From contig NZ_JAAKDT010000011.1 in the NCBI RefSeq assembly GCF_011038785.1, positions 1-64,000 on the forward strand: a DNA stretch of 64,000 nt, given 5' to 3'. The position numbers were made by a program, and so were the translations under genes. Under the pieces are notes generated by a model. That model was not told the origin of the DNA. It searched no databases and saw nothing but the letters and a program-made list of their open reading frames with translations. The DNA is from Parabacteroides sp. ZJ-118. Lineage in GTDB: Bacteria > Bacteroidota > Bacteroidia > Bacteroidales > Tannerellaceae. This document shows, piece by piece, positions 34,710-42,570 of this stretch; positions within the stretch are counted from its first letter, which is position 1, and the number at the start of each line of letters is the position of its first letter.

Positions 34710-35942
34710 ATGAAAATACTATTAGTAACCAGAGGCTCACAAGGCGACGTCCTTCCTTATTTGGCCATAGCGGCCGAATTGGAAAGACGCGGCCATGAGG
34801 TGACCATCAATCTCCCTCAAATATTCGAGGATACCGTTAAACCCTACGGATTCAAATACGTATTACAGCAGTTTGACGATATCGGCGGCATGATCGATAG
34901 CGCAGCGCAAAACTCACATAAATTCCGGCCATTCCTTAAATGGATGCGGGATGTAATCGATAAACAATTTGATCAATTGATTCCCCTACTAAGAGAGCAT
35001 GATATCTTAGTGTCGACCAACTCGGAATTCGCGGTCGCAAGTATCGCCGAATATTGGAAGAAACCCTTGATACGTACCGCTTACGCCCCATTCTTGCCGG
35101 GTAAGAAGATTCCCCCCGCCGTATTGCCATTTCCCAAACCCAACCCGATCATCACTCCTGCGATCCTATGGAAGTTGATGAACCGGATGACTAATTTCAT
35201 GGTCAAAGACACGATCAACAAGAACCGGGCTAAATACGGACTCGCACCGATCCGAAATTTTGGTTACCATGCGGGAGAGCATTCATATAATTATTTGCTT
35301 TTCAGTCAGCACCTGGGGAACGTAGATCCAGATTGGACGTTCGAATGGGCGATCGGAGGTTATTGCTTCAATGATACTTTTCAATATGATGAGAAAGTTT
35401 ACGAGGAAATGATGTCATTCGTCAACAGCGCTCAAAGCCCTATTCTCTTTTTTACCCTCGGGAGTTGTAGTTCCAAGGATGGTAACCGTTTCAGTAAAGC
35501 CTTGGCCGATATTTGCAAAAAACATGACTATCGGCTCATCATCGGTTCCGGTTGGGCAAAGACAGGAATTACCTTACAAGCGGATAAACATTTATTCTTA
35601 ATGAAACAGCCCGTTCCTCATAATTTGATATTTCCACACTGCGACGGTGTTATCCATCATGGCGGTTGCGGTACGACTCATAGCGCAGGAAGGGCAGGAA
35701 AGCCCCAATTAATCACTCCGTTGATTATCGATCAGCCCTATTGGTCCTATCGAATCCAGCAATTGGGGTTAGGACCGGATGGGCTTAAGGTAGCGAAAGC
35801 AAGCGAGCAGGAGATCGAACGCAAGGTTTGCGACCTAGTCACCAATCCGCTTTATAAGAAAAATGCCGCTCATATCGGCAAGATGATCCAAAAAGAGGAG
35901 GGTATAAAGAATATATGCGACTCTATCGAAAGTTTTAAATGA
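34710..35942 (+). CDS. GT1/UGT-type glycosyltransferase (sterol/macrolide glucosyltransferase-like)
   Basis: The protein is 410 residues with the GT-B fold. The N-terminal acceptor domain opens with KILLVTRGSQGDVLPYLAIA and LERRGHEVTI. The C-terminal donor domain has LFFTLGSCSSKDGNRF, and the UDP-sugar signature HHGGCGTTHSAGRAGKPQLI (as HHGG...GKPQ) near residues 315-335. Relatives glycosylate lipids or small hydrophobic molecules. It is co-directional with, and close to, the radical SAM gene. The acceptor is unknown. Confidence 0.9.
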   Translation: MKILLVTRGSQGDVLPYLAIAAELERRGHEVTINLPQIFEDTVKPYGFKYVLQQFDDIGGMIDSAAQNSHKFRPFLKWMRDVIDKQFDQLIPLLREHDILVSTNSEFAVASIAEYWKKPLIRTAYAPFLPGKKIPPAVLPFPKPNPIITPAILWKLMNRMTNFMVKDTINKNRAKYGLAPIRNFGYHAGEHSYNYLLFSQHLGNVDPDWTFEWAIGGYCFNDTFQYDEKVYEEMMSFVNSAQSPILFFTLGSCSSKDGNRFSKALADICKKHDYRLIIGSGWAKTGITLQADKHLFLMKQPVPHNLIFPHCDGVIHHGGCGTTHSAGRAGKPQLITPLIIDQPYWSYRIQQLGLGPDGLKVAKASEQEIERKVCDLVTNPLYKKNAAHIGKMIQKEEGIKNICDSIESFK

Positions 35943-36024
35943 ATCCAAAATTCCTATTAGACTTTATTACATGTTACAAAACATAATTTAGCACTTATAC
36001 TATTGCAAAATAACGGTAACTCCG
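35943..36024 (+). promoter_or_regulatory. Upstream block and promoter of element copy 2
   Basis: CAAAACATAATTTAGCA (35977-35993) is repeated from copy 1 at the same distance (48 bases) from the -7 box, which is TACATTTG at 36025-36032. TTG at 36003-36005, 19 bases upstream of the -7 box, fits a -33 element. Confidence 0.6.
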
Positions 36025-36032
36025 TACATTTG

Positions 36033-36157
36033 CACCGTGGTTTTTTCATAATAGTATTAGATTTAAGGTTAACAAAGTTGGGTTAGGGCTTGTCGGGAGA
36101 CAGGCTTTAATTGTTTTATAAGGTCTGCTTCCCATAAGGCCTTGATTATTTAATCGG
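36033..36157 (+). ncRNA. Repeated transcribed element, copy 2 (candidate sRNA)
   Basis: The core (36033-36117) matches copies 1 and 3, with hairpin GCTTGTC (36088-36094), GGGA, GACAGGC (36099-36105). After it a weaker hairpin AAGGTC/GGCCTT near 36120-36144 precedes GATTATTT and could end the transcript. The LiaF-like gene has its own promoter downstream at 36206, so this RNA need not be its leader. Confidence 0.6.
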
Positions 36158-36205
36158 GATTATTCGGTTATTTACCGATAGCGGTATGGAAATCAGCGGT
36201 ATTTA

Positions 36206-36237
36206 TTTGTGTATAGAATAACAAACCTGTACATTTG
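36206..36237 (+). promoter_or_regulatory. Promoter of the LiaF-like/LytTR operon
   Basis: TTTG (36206-36209), exactly 20 bases, TACATTTG (36230-36237) is a perfect -33/-7 pair only 15 bases before the first ATG, leaving a leader of less than 10-25 bases depending on which ATG is used. The mRNA would be nearly leaderless. Confidence 0.75.
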
Positions 36238-36251
36238 GTGAAAATAAAAAA

Positions 36252-37028
36252 ATGAGACTTATGGATATGAAAGATTATGACAACGATTTTAAAAAGAAGA
36301 AGACAAACGGGTATCTGATCGCTACGTTATTTATCATCGTCGGTATATTATTTTTACTGCGGAATCTAGGAATGATAGATCCATCCTTATTTGACTTGCT
36401 TGTATCTTGGCCGATGCTGCTTGTCGTGTTGGGCATCTTTACGATTTTCCACCGTAATCCGGTAGGGGGCATGCTCCTTGTGGGCGTGGGAGTCTATTTT
36501 CTTTTCCCGCAGTTAAATTGGATCACGAACGATTTCTTACGTATATATTGGCCATTAGGATTAATCCTGTTAGGATTGGTCATCATACTGAAGCGCAAAG
36601 ATTCTATCCGTTCGAAAAAGCATAAACGTCCTTTTAACCATCCCCCTTTCGGGAACGGAAAGCCTAACGATGAGATCAACAATGAGACTGATAACGGTTT
36701 CGTATCGGTTAACGCCACATTCAACTCGGTAAGACACATCGTGCTGGATCCCGTATTCAAGGGGGCGGACATAGACGTATCTTTCGGCAACGTGATTCTT
36801 GATCTTAAAAAAACAACATTAGAGGCCGATGAAACCATCATAAACATAGATAGTTCCTTCAGCGGCGTAGTAATATACGTCCCTAAAGGATGGTTGGTTC
36901 GTCTGAAGGTTGGTTCTTTCTTGGCTGGATGCCAAGATATGAGGGAACTGACAGAAGCAACTGATATGACGCATACACTATGCGTATGTGGAGACCTGTC
37001 ATTCAGCGGCCTTGAACTAAGGGACTAA
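36252..37028 (+). CDS. LiaF-like / DUF5668 membrane protein
   Basis: The protein is 258 residues (250-255 if one of the internal ATGs at 36261 or 36267 is used, which the promoter position makes plausible). Four membrane segments (about 19-37, 42-60, 65-82, 93-112) carry the DUF5668/LiaF_TM pattern. Residues about 150-258 form a beta-rich cytoplasmic domain (VSVNATFNSVRHIVLDPVF, DVSFGNVILDL) like the LiaF/VraT C-terminal domain. LiaF proteins restrain cell-envelope stress responses in Firmicutes. It ends 7 bases before a LytTR regulator, so the pair may be a regulator with its membrane modulator. Confidence 0.85.
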   Translation: MRLMDMKDYDNDFKKKKTNGYLIATLFIIVGILFLLRNLGMIDPSLFDLLVSWPMLLVVLGIFTIFHRNPVGGMLLVGVGVYFLFPQLNWITNDFLRIYWPLGLILLGLVIILKRKDSIRSKKHKRPFNHPPFGNGKPNDEINNETDNGFVSVNATFNSVRHIVLDPVFKGADIDVSFGNVILDLKKTTLEADETIINIDSSFSGVVIYVPKGWLVRLKVGSFLAGCQDMRELTEATDMTHTLCVCGDLSFSGLELRD

Positions 37029-37035
37029 ACTCATC

Positions 37036-37833
37036 ATGCAAGAACATCCTATTACAACATCCATATTACATAAAGGACTAGGAAGCCTATTACTACTTTT
37101 AGCCATAGTGATCCAATGCGCGTTATTAACTCTTTACGGCGATCTTCCGTTGAGCATCACGTTGGTCGACAGCCTGCTTTCCATCGCATTGTTCGCCGTA
37201 GCGGGATATTACCTTTGGTATGTACAATGTACGTTGCATATCATGCAAGCACGAGTGGCTTTCGCCGTACTCGTACAAATCGCCTGCATAGCCGGATGCT
37301 CGGTCTTGCTACAAATATTCGAATGGGAAGATTGGGAGGAATTCTCGATCACGATTCCTTTCCGGTTCCTGTTCGGCCTAATGGCATGGACCATTCTATC
37401 CCAATGGTATGCCAGCCGGGAAAGAAAGAGCGAGGCGGAGTCTATCGTGAGACAAATGGAAGAAGATACGGCATCTCCTCCGCCGGCTACCATTCCGGAG
37501 GAGATGCTGGACCGTATATCCGTAAAAGACGGGACACGTATTCACATCATCCCGATAAAGGAGATATTCTATTTACAAGCATGTGGCGACTATGTGACCT
37601 TATTCACCACCTCCGGTCAGCACGTGAAGGAACAAACCATGAAGTATTTCGAACGAAGCCTACCTTCTCCGGAGTTCGTACGTATCCATCGCTCCTATAT
37701 TGTAAATACAGAACAGATATTGCGAGTGGAATTATTCGGAAAAGAAACCTATCAAGTACGGTTAAAAGATGGAACCTATCTTCGCGCCAGTAGCGCAGGA
37801 TATAAGCTGCTCAAAGAGCGTCTTTCCCTTTAG
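37036..37833 (+). CDS. Membrane-anchored LytTR transcriptional regulator
   Basis: The protein is 265 residues. The first 120 residues hold four membrane segments (about 12-31, 38-56, 70-88, 105-122). After a charged linker, residues about 163-262 form a LytTR DNA-binding domain: VKDGTRIHIIPIKEIFYLQACGDY (given in part), the ERSLPSPEFVRIHRSYIVN core, and VRLKDGTYLRASSAG. There is no receiver domain, so signalling must come through the membrane part or the LiaF-like partner. A DNA-binding domain tethered to the membrane implies direct control of promoters from the envelope. Confidence 0.88.
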   Translation: MQEHPITTSILHKGLGSLLLLLAIVIQCALLTLYGDLPLSITLVDSLLSIALFAVAGYYLWYVQCTLHIMQARVAFAVLVQIACIAGCSVLLQIFEWEDWEEFSITIPFRFLFGLMAWTILSQWYASRERKSEAESIVRQMEEDTASPPPATIPEEMLDRISVKDGTRIHIIPIKEIFYLQACGDYVTLFTTSGQHVKEQTMKYFERSLPSPEFVRIHRSYIVNTEQILRVELFGKETYQVRLKDGTYLRASSAGYKLLKERLSL

Positions 37834-37987
37834 CACTCCTATAAAAGGGATCTAATCATCATTAAAATTAGAAGATTTTGATCATAATATATAGAGTTTT
37901 GTATTACGTAACACTTTTTGGCAAGCATCAATATGTTACTTAACATATATTAGCCGCAAAAGACTTGACAAAAGGTCTTGACGAGCG
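37834..37987. other. Intergenic region before RNA element copy 3
   Basis: There is no gene here. The end holds CTTG (37964-37967), 20 bases, TACCTTTG (37988-37995), the promoter of copy 3. The CAAAACATAATTTAGCA block of copies 1 and 2 is absent and is replaced by a partly similar CATATATTAGCCGCAAA. Confidence 0.5.
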
Positions 37988-37995
37988 TACCTTTG

Positions 37996-38158
37996 CATTG
38001 TGGTTTTTTCATAATAGTATTAGATTTAAGGTTAACAAAGTTTGGTTAGGGCTTGTCGGGAGACAGGCTTTAATTGTTTATATAGGATGCTCTTATTTCC
38101 ATCCGCAAGAGTCCAGAAGCGGCCACCTCTTGAACCAAGAGGCAGCCGCTTTTTATTA
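37996..38158 (+). ncRNA. Repeated transcribed element, copy 3 with its own terminator (candidate sRNA)
   Basis: The core 37996-38081 matches copies 1 and 2, with hairpin GCTTGTC (38051-38057), GGGA, GACAGGC (38062-38068). About 50 bases later a strong intrinsic terminator follows: AGCGGC (38118-38123)/GCCGCT (38145-38150) outside CCTCTT (38126-38131)/AAGAGG (38137-38142), then TTTTTATT. The next gene is on the other strand, so the transcript of about 150 bases is freestanding. An open frame crossing it (37965-38159) is not credible. Confidence 0.72.
38118..38158 (+). terminator. Intrinsic terminator of element copy 3
   Basis: The two-part GC-rich stem AGCGGC/GCCGCT plus CCTCTT/AAGAGG has a GAACC loop and is followed directly by TTTTTATT. 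Confidence 0.85.
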
Positions 38159-38234
38159 ATAGAGGCACTAACATATCCTTGATTTTATCATTCCATAAAT
38201 CATTAAATAAACTCATAGAATGCAAGGGAACCAT

Positions 38235-38756
38235 TCACTCTTCAATAATTCTTACTACCTCTATCTCATAGATTAAAGTTGTATAAGGCTTAATTATCAC
38301 ATCGCCTCTCTTATCACCAGCAGAGCCATATCCAAGTTGCTGAGGTATCCAAACCTCCCAACAATCTCCTGGATGCATATTTTGCAAAGCCGTAGAAAAA
38401 CCATCAATAAATTCAAAAACGCCTTCTTTCGTTGTATATGGAGCTCCAGCTTCATATGATTTATCTTGAAAAACTGTTCCATCAATAAAAGAGGCTTTAT
38501 AGTAAAGCTCCACCTTACTCGTATAATAAATCGGCTCCTTACTCTCCCCTGTCTTCAAGACCTTGTAAAGAATAAATCCGGCGTTACTTTGAGATTTCAA
38601 CTGCTCGAAACCTGGAACCAGCATCTGGGCTTGAAAAGCCTCCTCGTTCTGGACCTTCCAAACCTCATCCACCTCTAGTGTCTCTTCATCATCCCCACAA
38701 GAGGTGATCATGAGCACGCAAAACAACATCAACGCAATGTACCAGTACTTCTTCAT
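38235..38756 (-). CDS. FKBP-type peptidyl-prolyl isomerase lipoprotein
   Basis: The protein is 173 residues with a lipobox LMITSC (Cys20). The FKBP domain occupies about residues 75-170: VELYYKASFIDGTVFQDKS, FEFIDGFSTALQNMHPGDCWEVWIPQQLGYG (given in part as IDGFSTALQNMHPGD and WIPQQLGYG) and TTLIYEIEVVRI. It should help fold periplasmic or outer-membrane proteins by proline isomerisation. It lies 4 bases after glyS in a leftward pair, an arrangement seen in other Bacteroidales. Confidence 0.92.
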   Translation of the reverse strand: MKKYWYIALMLFCVLMITSCGDDEETLEVDEVWKVQNEEAFQAQMLVPGFEQLKSQSNAGFILYKVLKTGESKEPIYYTSKVELYYKASFIDGTVFQDKSYEAGAPYTTKEGVFEFIDGFSTALQNMHPGDCWEVWIPQQLGYGSAGDKRGDVIIKPYTTLIYEIEVVRIIEE

Positions 38757-38760
38757 CCGT

Positions 38761-40305
38761 TTACTCTATTACCTTTTTCAATAAATTCTTCAGACTCACC
38801 TTCTCCGTGATAATGTCGTGAAGCTTATCGATGCTTACACGCTCTTGCTCCATCGTGTCACGGAAACGGATCGTTACGCAATTATCCTTCAAGGTGTCAT
38901 GATCTACCGTAATACAATACGGGGTACCGATCGCATCTTGACGGCGATAACGCTTACCGATAGAATCCTTCTCGTCGTATTGGCAACGGAAGTCGAAACG
39001 CAACCTATTCATAATCTCCTCCGCTTTCTCAGGCAGGCCATCCTTCTTTACCAGTGGCAATACAGCCAACTTGATCGGAGCCAAGGCTGCGGGCAATTTC
39101 AATACCACGCGGTTCTCGCCATTCGCCAATGTCTCCTCGCAGTAAGAACCTGCCATGATACTCAAGAATACACGATCTACCCCGATCGAGGTCTCGATTA
39201 CATATGGCGTATAGCTCTGGTTCAATTCCGGATCGAAATACTGTATCTTCTTGCCGGAGAATTTCTCATGCTGGCTTAGGTCGAAGTTCGTACGGCTGTG
39301 AATACCTTCCACTTCCTTGAATCCGAACGGCATCTCGAACTCGATATCCGTGGCCGCGTTAGCATAGTGAGCCAATTTCTCATGATCGTGATAGCGATAC
39401 TTCTCATCGCCCAAACCAAGAGCTTTATGCCACTTCAAGCGAGTAGACTTCCATTTCTTAAACCACTCGATCTCCTCTCCCGGACGAACAAAGAATTGCA
39501 TCTCCATTTGCTCGAACTCGCGCATGCGGAAGATAAACTGACGAGCCACGATCTCATTACGGAACGCCTTACCGATCTGAGCGATACCAAACGGGATCTT
39601 CATACGGCCGGTCTTCTGCACGTTCAAGAAATTCACGAAAATACCTTGAGCTGTCTCCGGACGAAGATAAACCTTCATCGCACCATCAGCGGTAGAACCC
39701 ATATCCGTAGAGAACATCAAGTTGAACTGGCGGACCTCCGTCCAGTTACGAGTCCCGGAAATCGGGCAAACAATCTCGCAATCCAAGATCAATTGGCGAA
39801 GATCCTCGAAGTTAGACTCGTTCATCGCCTTGCTATAACGCTCATGGATCTCGTTCCATTTCGCTTGCTGCTCCAACACGCGAGGATTCGTCTCACGGAA
39901 CTTCGCCTCATCGAAAGCGTCGCCAAACTTCTTGGCGGCTTTCGCCACTTCCTTATTCATTTTCTCCTCGATCTTGCCCAAATGGTCCTCGATCAAGACG
40001 TCCGCACGGTAACGTTTCTTCGAGTCCTTGTTATCGATCAACGGATCATTAAAAGCGTCAACATGGCCGGAAGCTTTCCAGATAGTAGGGTGCATAAAAA
40101 TAGCGGAATCGATACCCACCACATTCTCATGCAGCAGCGTCATGCTATCCCACCAATATTTCTTTATATTATTCTTTAACTCAACACCATACTGGCCGTA
40201 ATCGTATACCGCTCCCAGTCCGTCATAAATCTCCGAGGAGGGAAATACGAAACCATACTCCTTACAGTGTGAAACTAATTTCTTAAATACATCTTCTTGT
40301 GCCAT
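38761..40305 (-). CDS. glyS: Glycine--tRNA ligase (alpha2 type)
   Basis: The protein is 514 residues. Class II synthetase motifs are seen: the KLVSHCKEYGFVFPSSEIYDG start, motif 2 region FRNEIVARQFIFRMREFEQME (as RQFIFRMREFEQ), the glycine-enzyme FVRPGE insert, and motif 3 IETSIGVDRVFLS. The C-terminal anticodon-binding domain (about 410-510) is present. This is the single-chain dimeric form and not the two-subunit glyQS. It charges tRNA-Gly and is followed by an FKBP lipoprotein gene. Confidence 0.95.
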   Translation of the reverse strand: MAQEDVFKKLVSHCKEYGFVFPSSEIYDGLGAVYDYGQYGVELKNNIKKYWWDSMTLLHENVVGIDSAIFMHPTIWKASGHVDAFNDPLIDNKDSKKRYRADVLIEDHLGKIEEKMNKEVAKAAKKFGDAFDEAKFRETNPRVLEQQAKWNEIHERYSKAMNESNFEDLRQLILDCEIVCPISGTRNWTEVRQFNLMFSTDMGSTADGAMKVYLRPETAQGIFVNFLNVQKTGRMKIPFGIAQIGKAFRNEIVARQFIFRMREFEQMEMQFFVRPGEEIEWFKKWKSTRLKWHKALGLGDEKYRYHDHEKLAHYANAATDIEFEMPFGFKEVEGIHSRTNFDLSQHEKFSGKKIQYFDPELNQSYTPYVIETSIGVDRVFLSIMAGSYCEETLANGENRVVLKLPAALAPIKLAVLPLVKKDGLPEKAEEIMNRLRFDFRCQYDEKDSIGKRYRRQDAIGTPYCITVDHDTLKDNCVTIRFRDTMEQERVSIDKLHDIITEKVSLKNLLKKVIE

Positions 40306-40385
40306 ACTATACTAATTTGCTATTGATCCATCATTAAGGCCACAAAGTAAGTAATTTTTTCCGTAACTATAGAAAGTTTTGTATA

Positions 40386-40398
40386 TTTACGACGTAAA
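40386..40398. promoter_or_regulatory. TTTACG-A-CGTAAA dyad before the Gfo/Idh gene
   Basis: This perfect inverted repeat with a one-base centre overlaps a TATATTTA near -7 box (40382-40389) for the rightward gene starting at 40444. It may be an operator for a sugar-responsive regulator; this is inference. Confidence 0.35.
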
Positions 40399-40443
40399 TC
40401 GTTAGTGTCTGCGCAAACAGTATAATTTAAACAAGATAATACC

Positions 40444-41880
40444 ATGAAATCAGAAGAAATCTCACGCCGCTCGTTCTTGAAGCGAGCGTTAACCTTATCG
40501 GCGGTATCGGCTATCCCGTCATTCTGGACACCCGCGCACGGACATGTCCTACCTACTTCCCCGCTAATCAGCGCCAATGACCGGGTAAATATAGCGTTCA
40601 TCGGCATCGGACAACGAGGGGGCGAGATCGCCAAGGAATTGTATAACACAGGCCTATGTAACGTAGTAGCTCTCTGCGACGTGGACATGGGAGCCCCGCA
40701 CACGCAAGAGCTTATCAACATGTTCCCGAAAGCGGCCCGTTTTCAGGACTTCCGCACAATGTTCGACCGGATGGCGGACAAGATCGATGCCGTAAGCGTA
40801 GGCGTACCGGATCATTCCCACTTCCCGATCACGATCGAGGCGATGGCACACGGCAAACATGTATATGTAGAGAAACCGATGGCCCGCACGTTCCAAGAAA
40901 TAGAGATCATGATGCGTGGGGCCAAGAAATACGGCGTTGTCACCCAAATGGGTAACCAAGGACATTCCGAGGCGAACTATTTCCAATTCAAGGCATGGAA
41001 AGAAGCTGGTATCATCAAGGACGTGACAGCGATCACCGCTCACATGAACAACTCCCGCCGCTGGCACGGCTGGAACCCGAACATTAGGCATATGCCTATG
41101 GGAGAGCCGGTTCCCGCCACGATGGATTGGGATACTTGGATCGGTGTGGCTCAATATCACGATTACAACCATGATTATCATCTGGGGCAATGGCGTTGCT
41201 GGTATGATTTCGGAATGGGTGCGTTAGGGGACTGGGGCGCTCATATTCTGGATACGGCGCATGAGTTTCTGGATCTGGGGTTACCTACGGAGGTAAATCC
41301 GCTCTATTTGAAAGATCATAACCCGTTCTTCTTCCCGATGTCGTCCACCCTTTTGTTTAGATTCCCGGAAAGAGGGAATATGCCGGCCGTGGATATCACT
41401 TGGTACGATGGGCTGGACAATATCCCCGCCGTACCGGAAGGTTACGGCGTATCGGAGCTTGATCCGAACATCCCGACCGTAGCCGGCGGCAAGATCCAAC
41501 CGGCGAAGTTGAACCCGGGTAAGGAAATCTACTCGAAAGAATTAACCTTCAAGGGGGGATCTCACGGGAGCACCTTATCTATCATCCCGGATGAGAAAGC
41601 GAAAGAGATGGAATCCCGCTTACCGGAAGTACCGAAAAGCCCGTCTAACCATTTCGCGAACTTTTTGCTAAGTTGTATGGGTAAGGAGAAAACCCGCTCG
41701 CCGTTCTCTATCGCCGGCCCATTGAGTCAGGTATTCTGTCTCGGCGTATTGGCTCAGCGTTTGAACCGCAAGCTCGTCTTCGACCGTGACACGAAACAGA
41801 TCACGAACGATCCGGAGGCGAATAAGATGCTGTGCGGAGTACCACCTCGCAAAGGATGGGAACAATACTATACCATTTAA
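40444..41880 (+). CDS. Gfo/Idh/MocA family oxidoreductase, Tat-exported
   Basis: The protein is 478 residues. A twin-arginine signal, SRRSFLKRA at residues 7-15, followed by a hydrophobic stretch, sends the folded cofactor-bound enzyme to the periplasm. The Rossmann fold starts at VNIAFIGIGQRGGEIAKEL, and EKPMARTF is the family's catalytic Lys motif. The C-terminal domain matches the secreted Bacteroidetes/Planctomycetes group. It should oxidise or reduce a sugar or inositol derivative with NAD(P), possibly glycoside cleavage like the GH109 relatives. It is alone, between glyS and parC. Confidence 0.9.
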   Translation: MKSEEISRRSFLKRALTLSAVSAIPSFWTPAHGHVLPTSPLISANDRVNIAFIGIGQRGGEIAKELYNTGLCNVVALCDVDMGAPHTQELINMFPKAARFQDFRTMFDRMADKIDAVSVGVPDHSHFPITIEAMAHGKHVYVEKPMARTFQEIEIMMRGAKKYGVVTQMGNQGHSEANYFQFKAWKEAGIIKDVTAITAHMNNSRRWHGWNPNIRHMPMGEPVPATMDWDTWIGVAQYHDYNHDYHLGQWRCWYDFGMGALGDWGAHILDTAHEFLDLGLPTEVNPLYLKDHNPFFFPMSSTLLFRFPERGNMPAVDITWYDGLDNIPAVPEGYGVSELDPNIPTVAGGKIQPAKLNPGKEIYSKELTFKGGSHGSTLSIIPDEKAKEMESRLPEVPKSPSNHFANFLLSCMGKEKTRSPFSIAGPLSQVFCLGVLAQRLNRKLVFDRDTKQITNDPEANKMLCGVPPRKGWEQYYTI

Positions 41881-41889
41881 TTCAAACCT

Positions 41890-41935
41890 GGAGAATTGAA
41901 AGTTATTTGTTTATCGCTTTAGCTTTCAATTCTCC
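41890..41935 (+). terminator. Hairpin after the Gfo/Idh gene
   Basis: GGAGAATTGAAAG (41890-41902) pairs perfectly with its complement at 41923-41935 ten bases after the stop codon. There is no T-run, so it could be a transcript-stabilising end and not a true terminator. Confidence 0.55.
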
Positions 41936-42570
41936 CCTATGATCTAGTCACCCAAATCGCCCTATTCCTTTCTTTCTGATTCTTTTTATGGGTAAATCGT
42001 GACAACGACATCCCCAAGATCGGCCAAACCAGAAGCCAAGAGGAGCCATGAAACGCGCTTTTAGGTGGAAATATCCCCACTTTCAGGCGCAAAAGGTGGC
42101 AAAAGCCTACACATTTAGTCGCGTTGAGCAACTTCCAACGCTGCCGTTGGGCATTGTAAACCATCATGAATAGGGTTGTCAACAGCCGTGAATGGGCATT
42201 GTAACCTCGTTAGAACCCAGTCGTAACCCAATGGAATCGCCCAAAGAAGTCAATGGATACGCTTTCGGATGAATGATTTTCGCTAGAATGAAAGGGCGCT
42301 TTTCCGTATATGATTAAAGATGAATTGATTAAATATATTTTAACGTGAATTTGAAGAGTCCCTGTCCCTTGGCCCGGAATAATCGATTCTCCGGGACTTT
42401 CGTTTACAAAATGTCAAAACCTAGTCGACATAGCTAATCATCATGGAAAAGTGAGGCGCCGTTCGTATGTTGTCAGCCAAATTATCAAAGAAATAAAATA
42501 GAATTTGCTATATTTACACCCTGTTAGCAATCTGTCGCAATAGCGTTGTGTAGAAAGAACTGGATTTTTT
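41936..42570. other. Long non-coding gap upstream of the topoisomerase IV operon
   Basis: No supported gene lies in these 635 bases. A minus-strand frame (41937-42182) has no family features. Visible structure includes near repeats GCGCTTTTAGGTGG and GCGCAAAAGGTGG (42055-42100), GGGCATTGTAA repeated near 42147 and 42195, and a GC hairpin with AGTCCC (42357-42362) and GGGACT (42393-42398). It may be a genome-wide intergenic repeat or an RNA gene. TATATTTA at 42512 is the only promoter-like box before parC. Confidence 0.5.

Noticed and set aside
37965-38159. Possible 64-residue protein across RNA copy 3
   Set aside because: It covers the promoter, the conserved RNA core and the terminator. Copies 1 and 2 do not keep the frame.
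41937-42182. Minus-strand 81-residue open frame after the Gfo/Idh gene
   Set aside because: It has no start context, no domain and lies in a repeat-like region; at most it marks a dispersed intergenic repeat.
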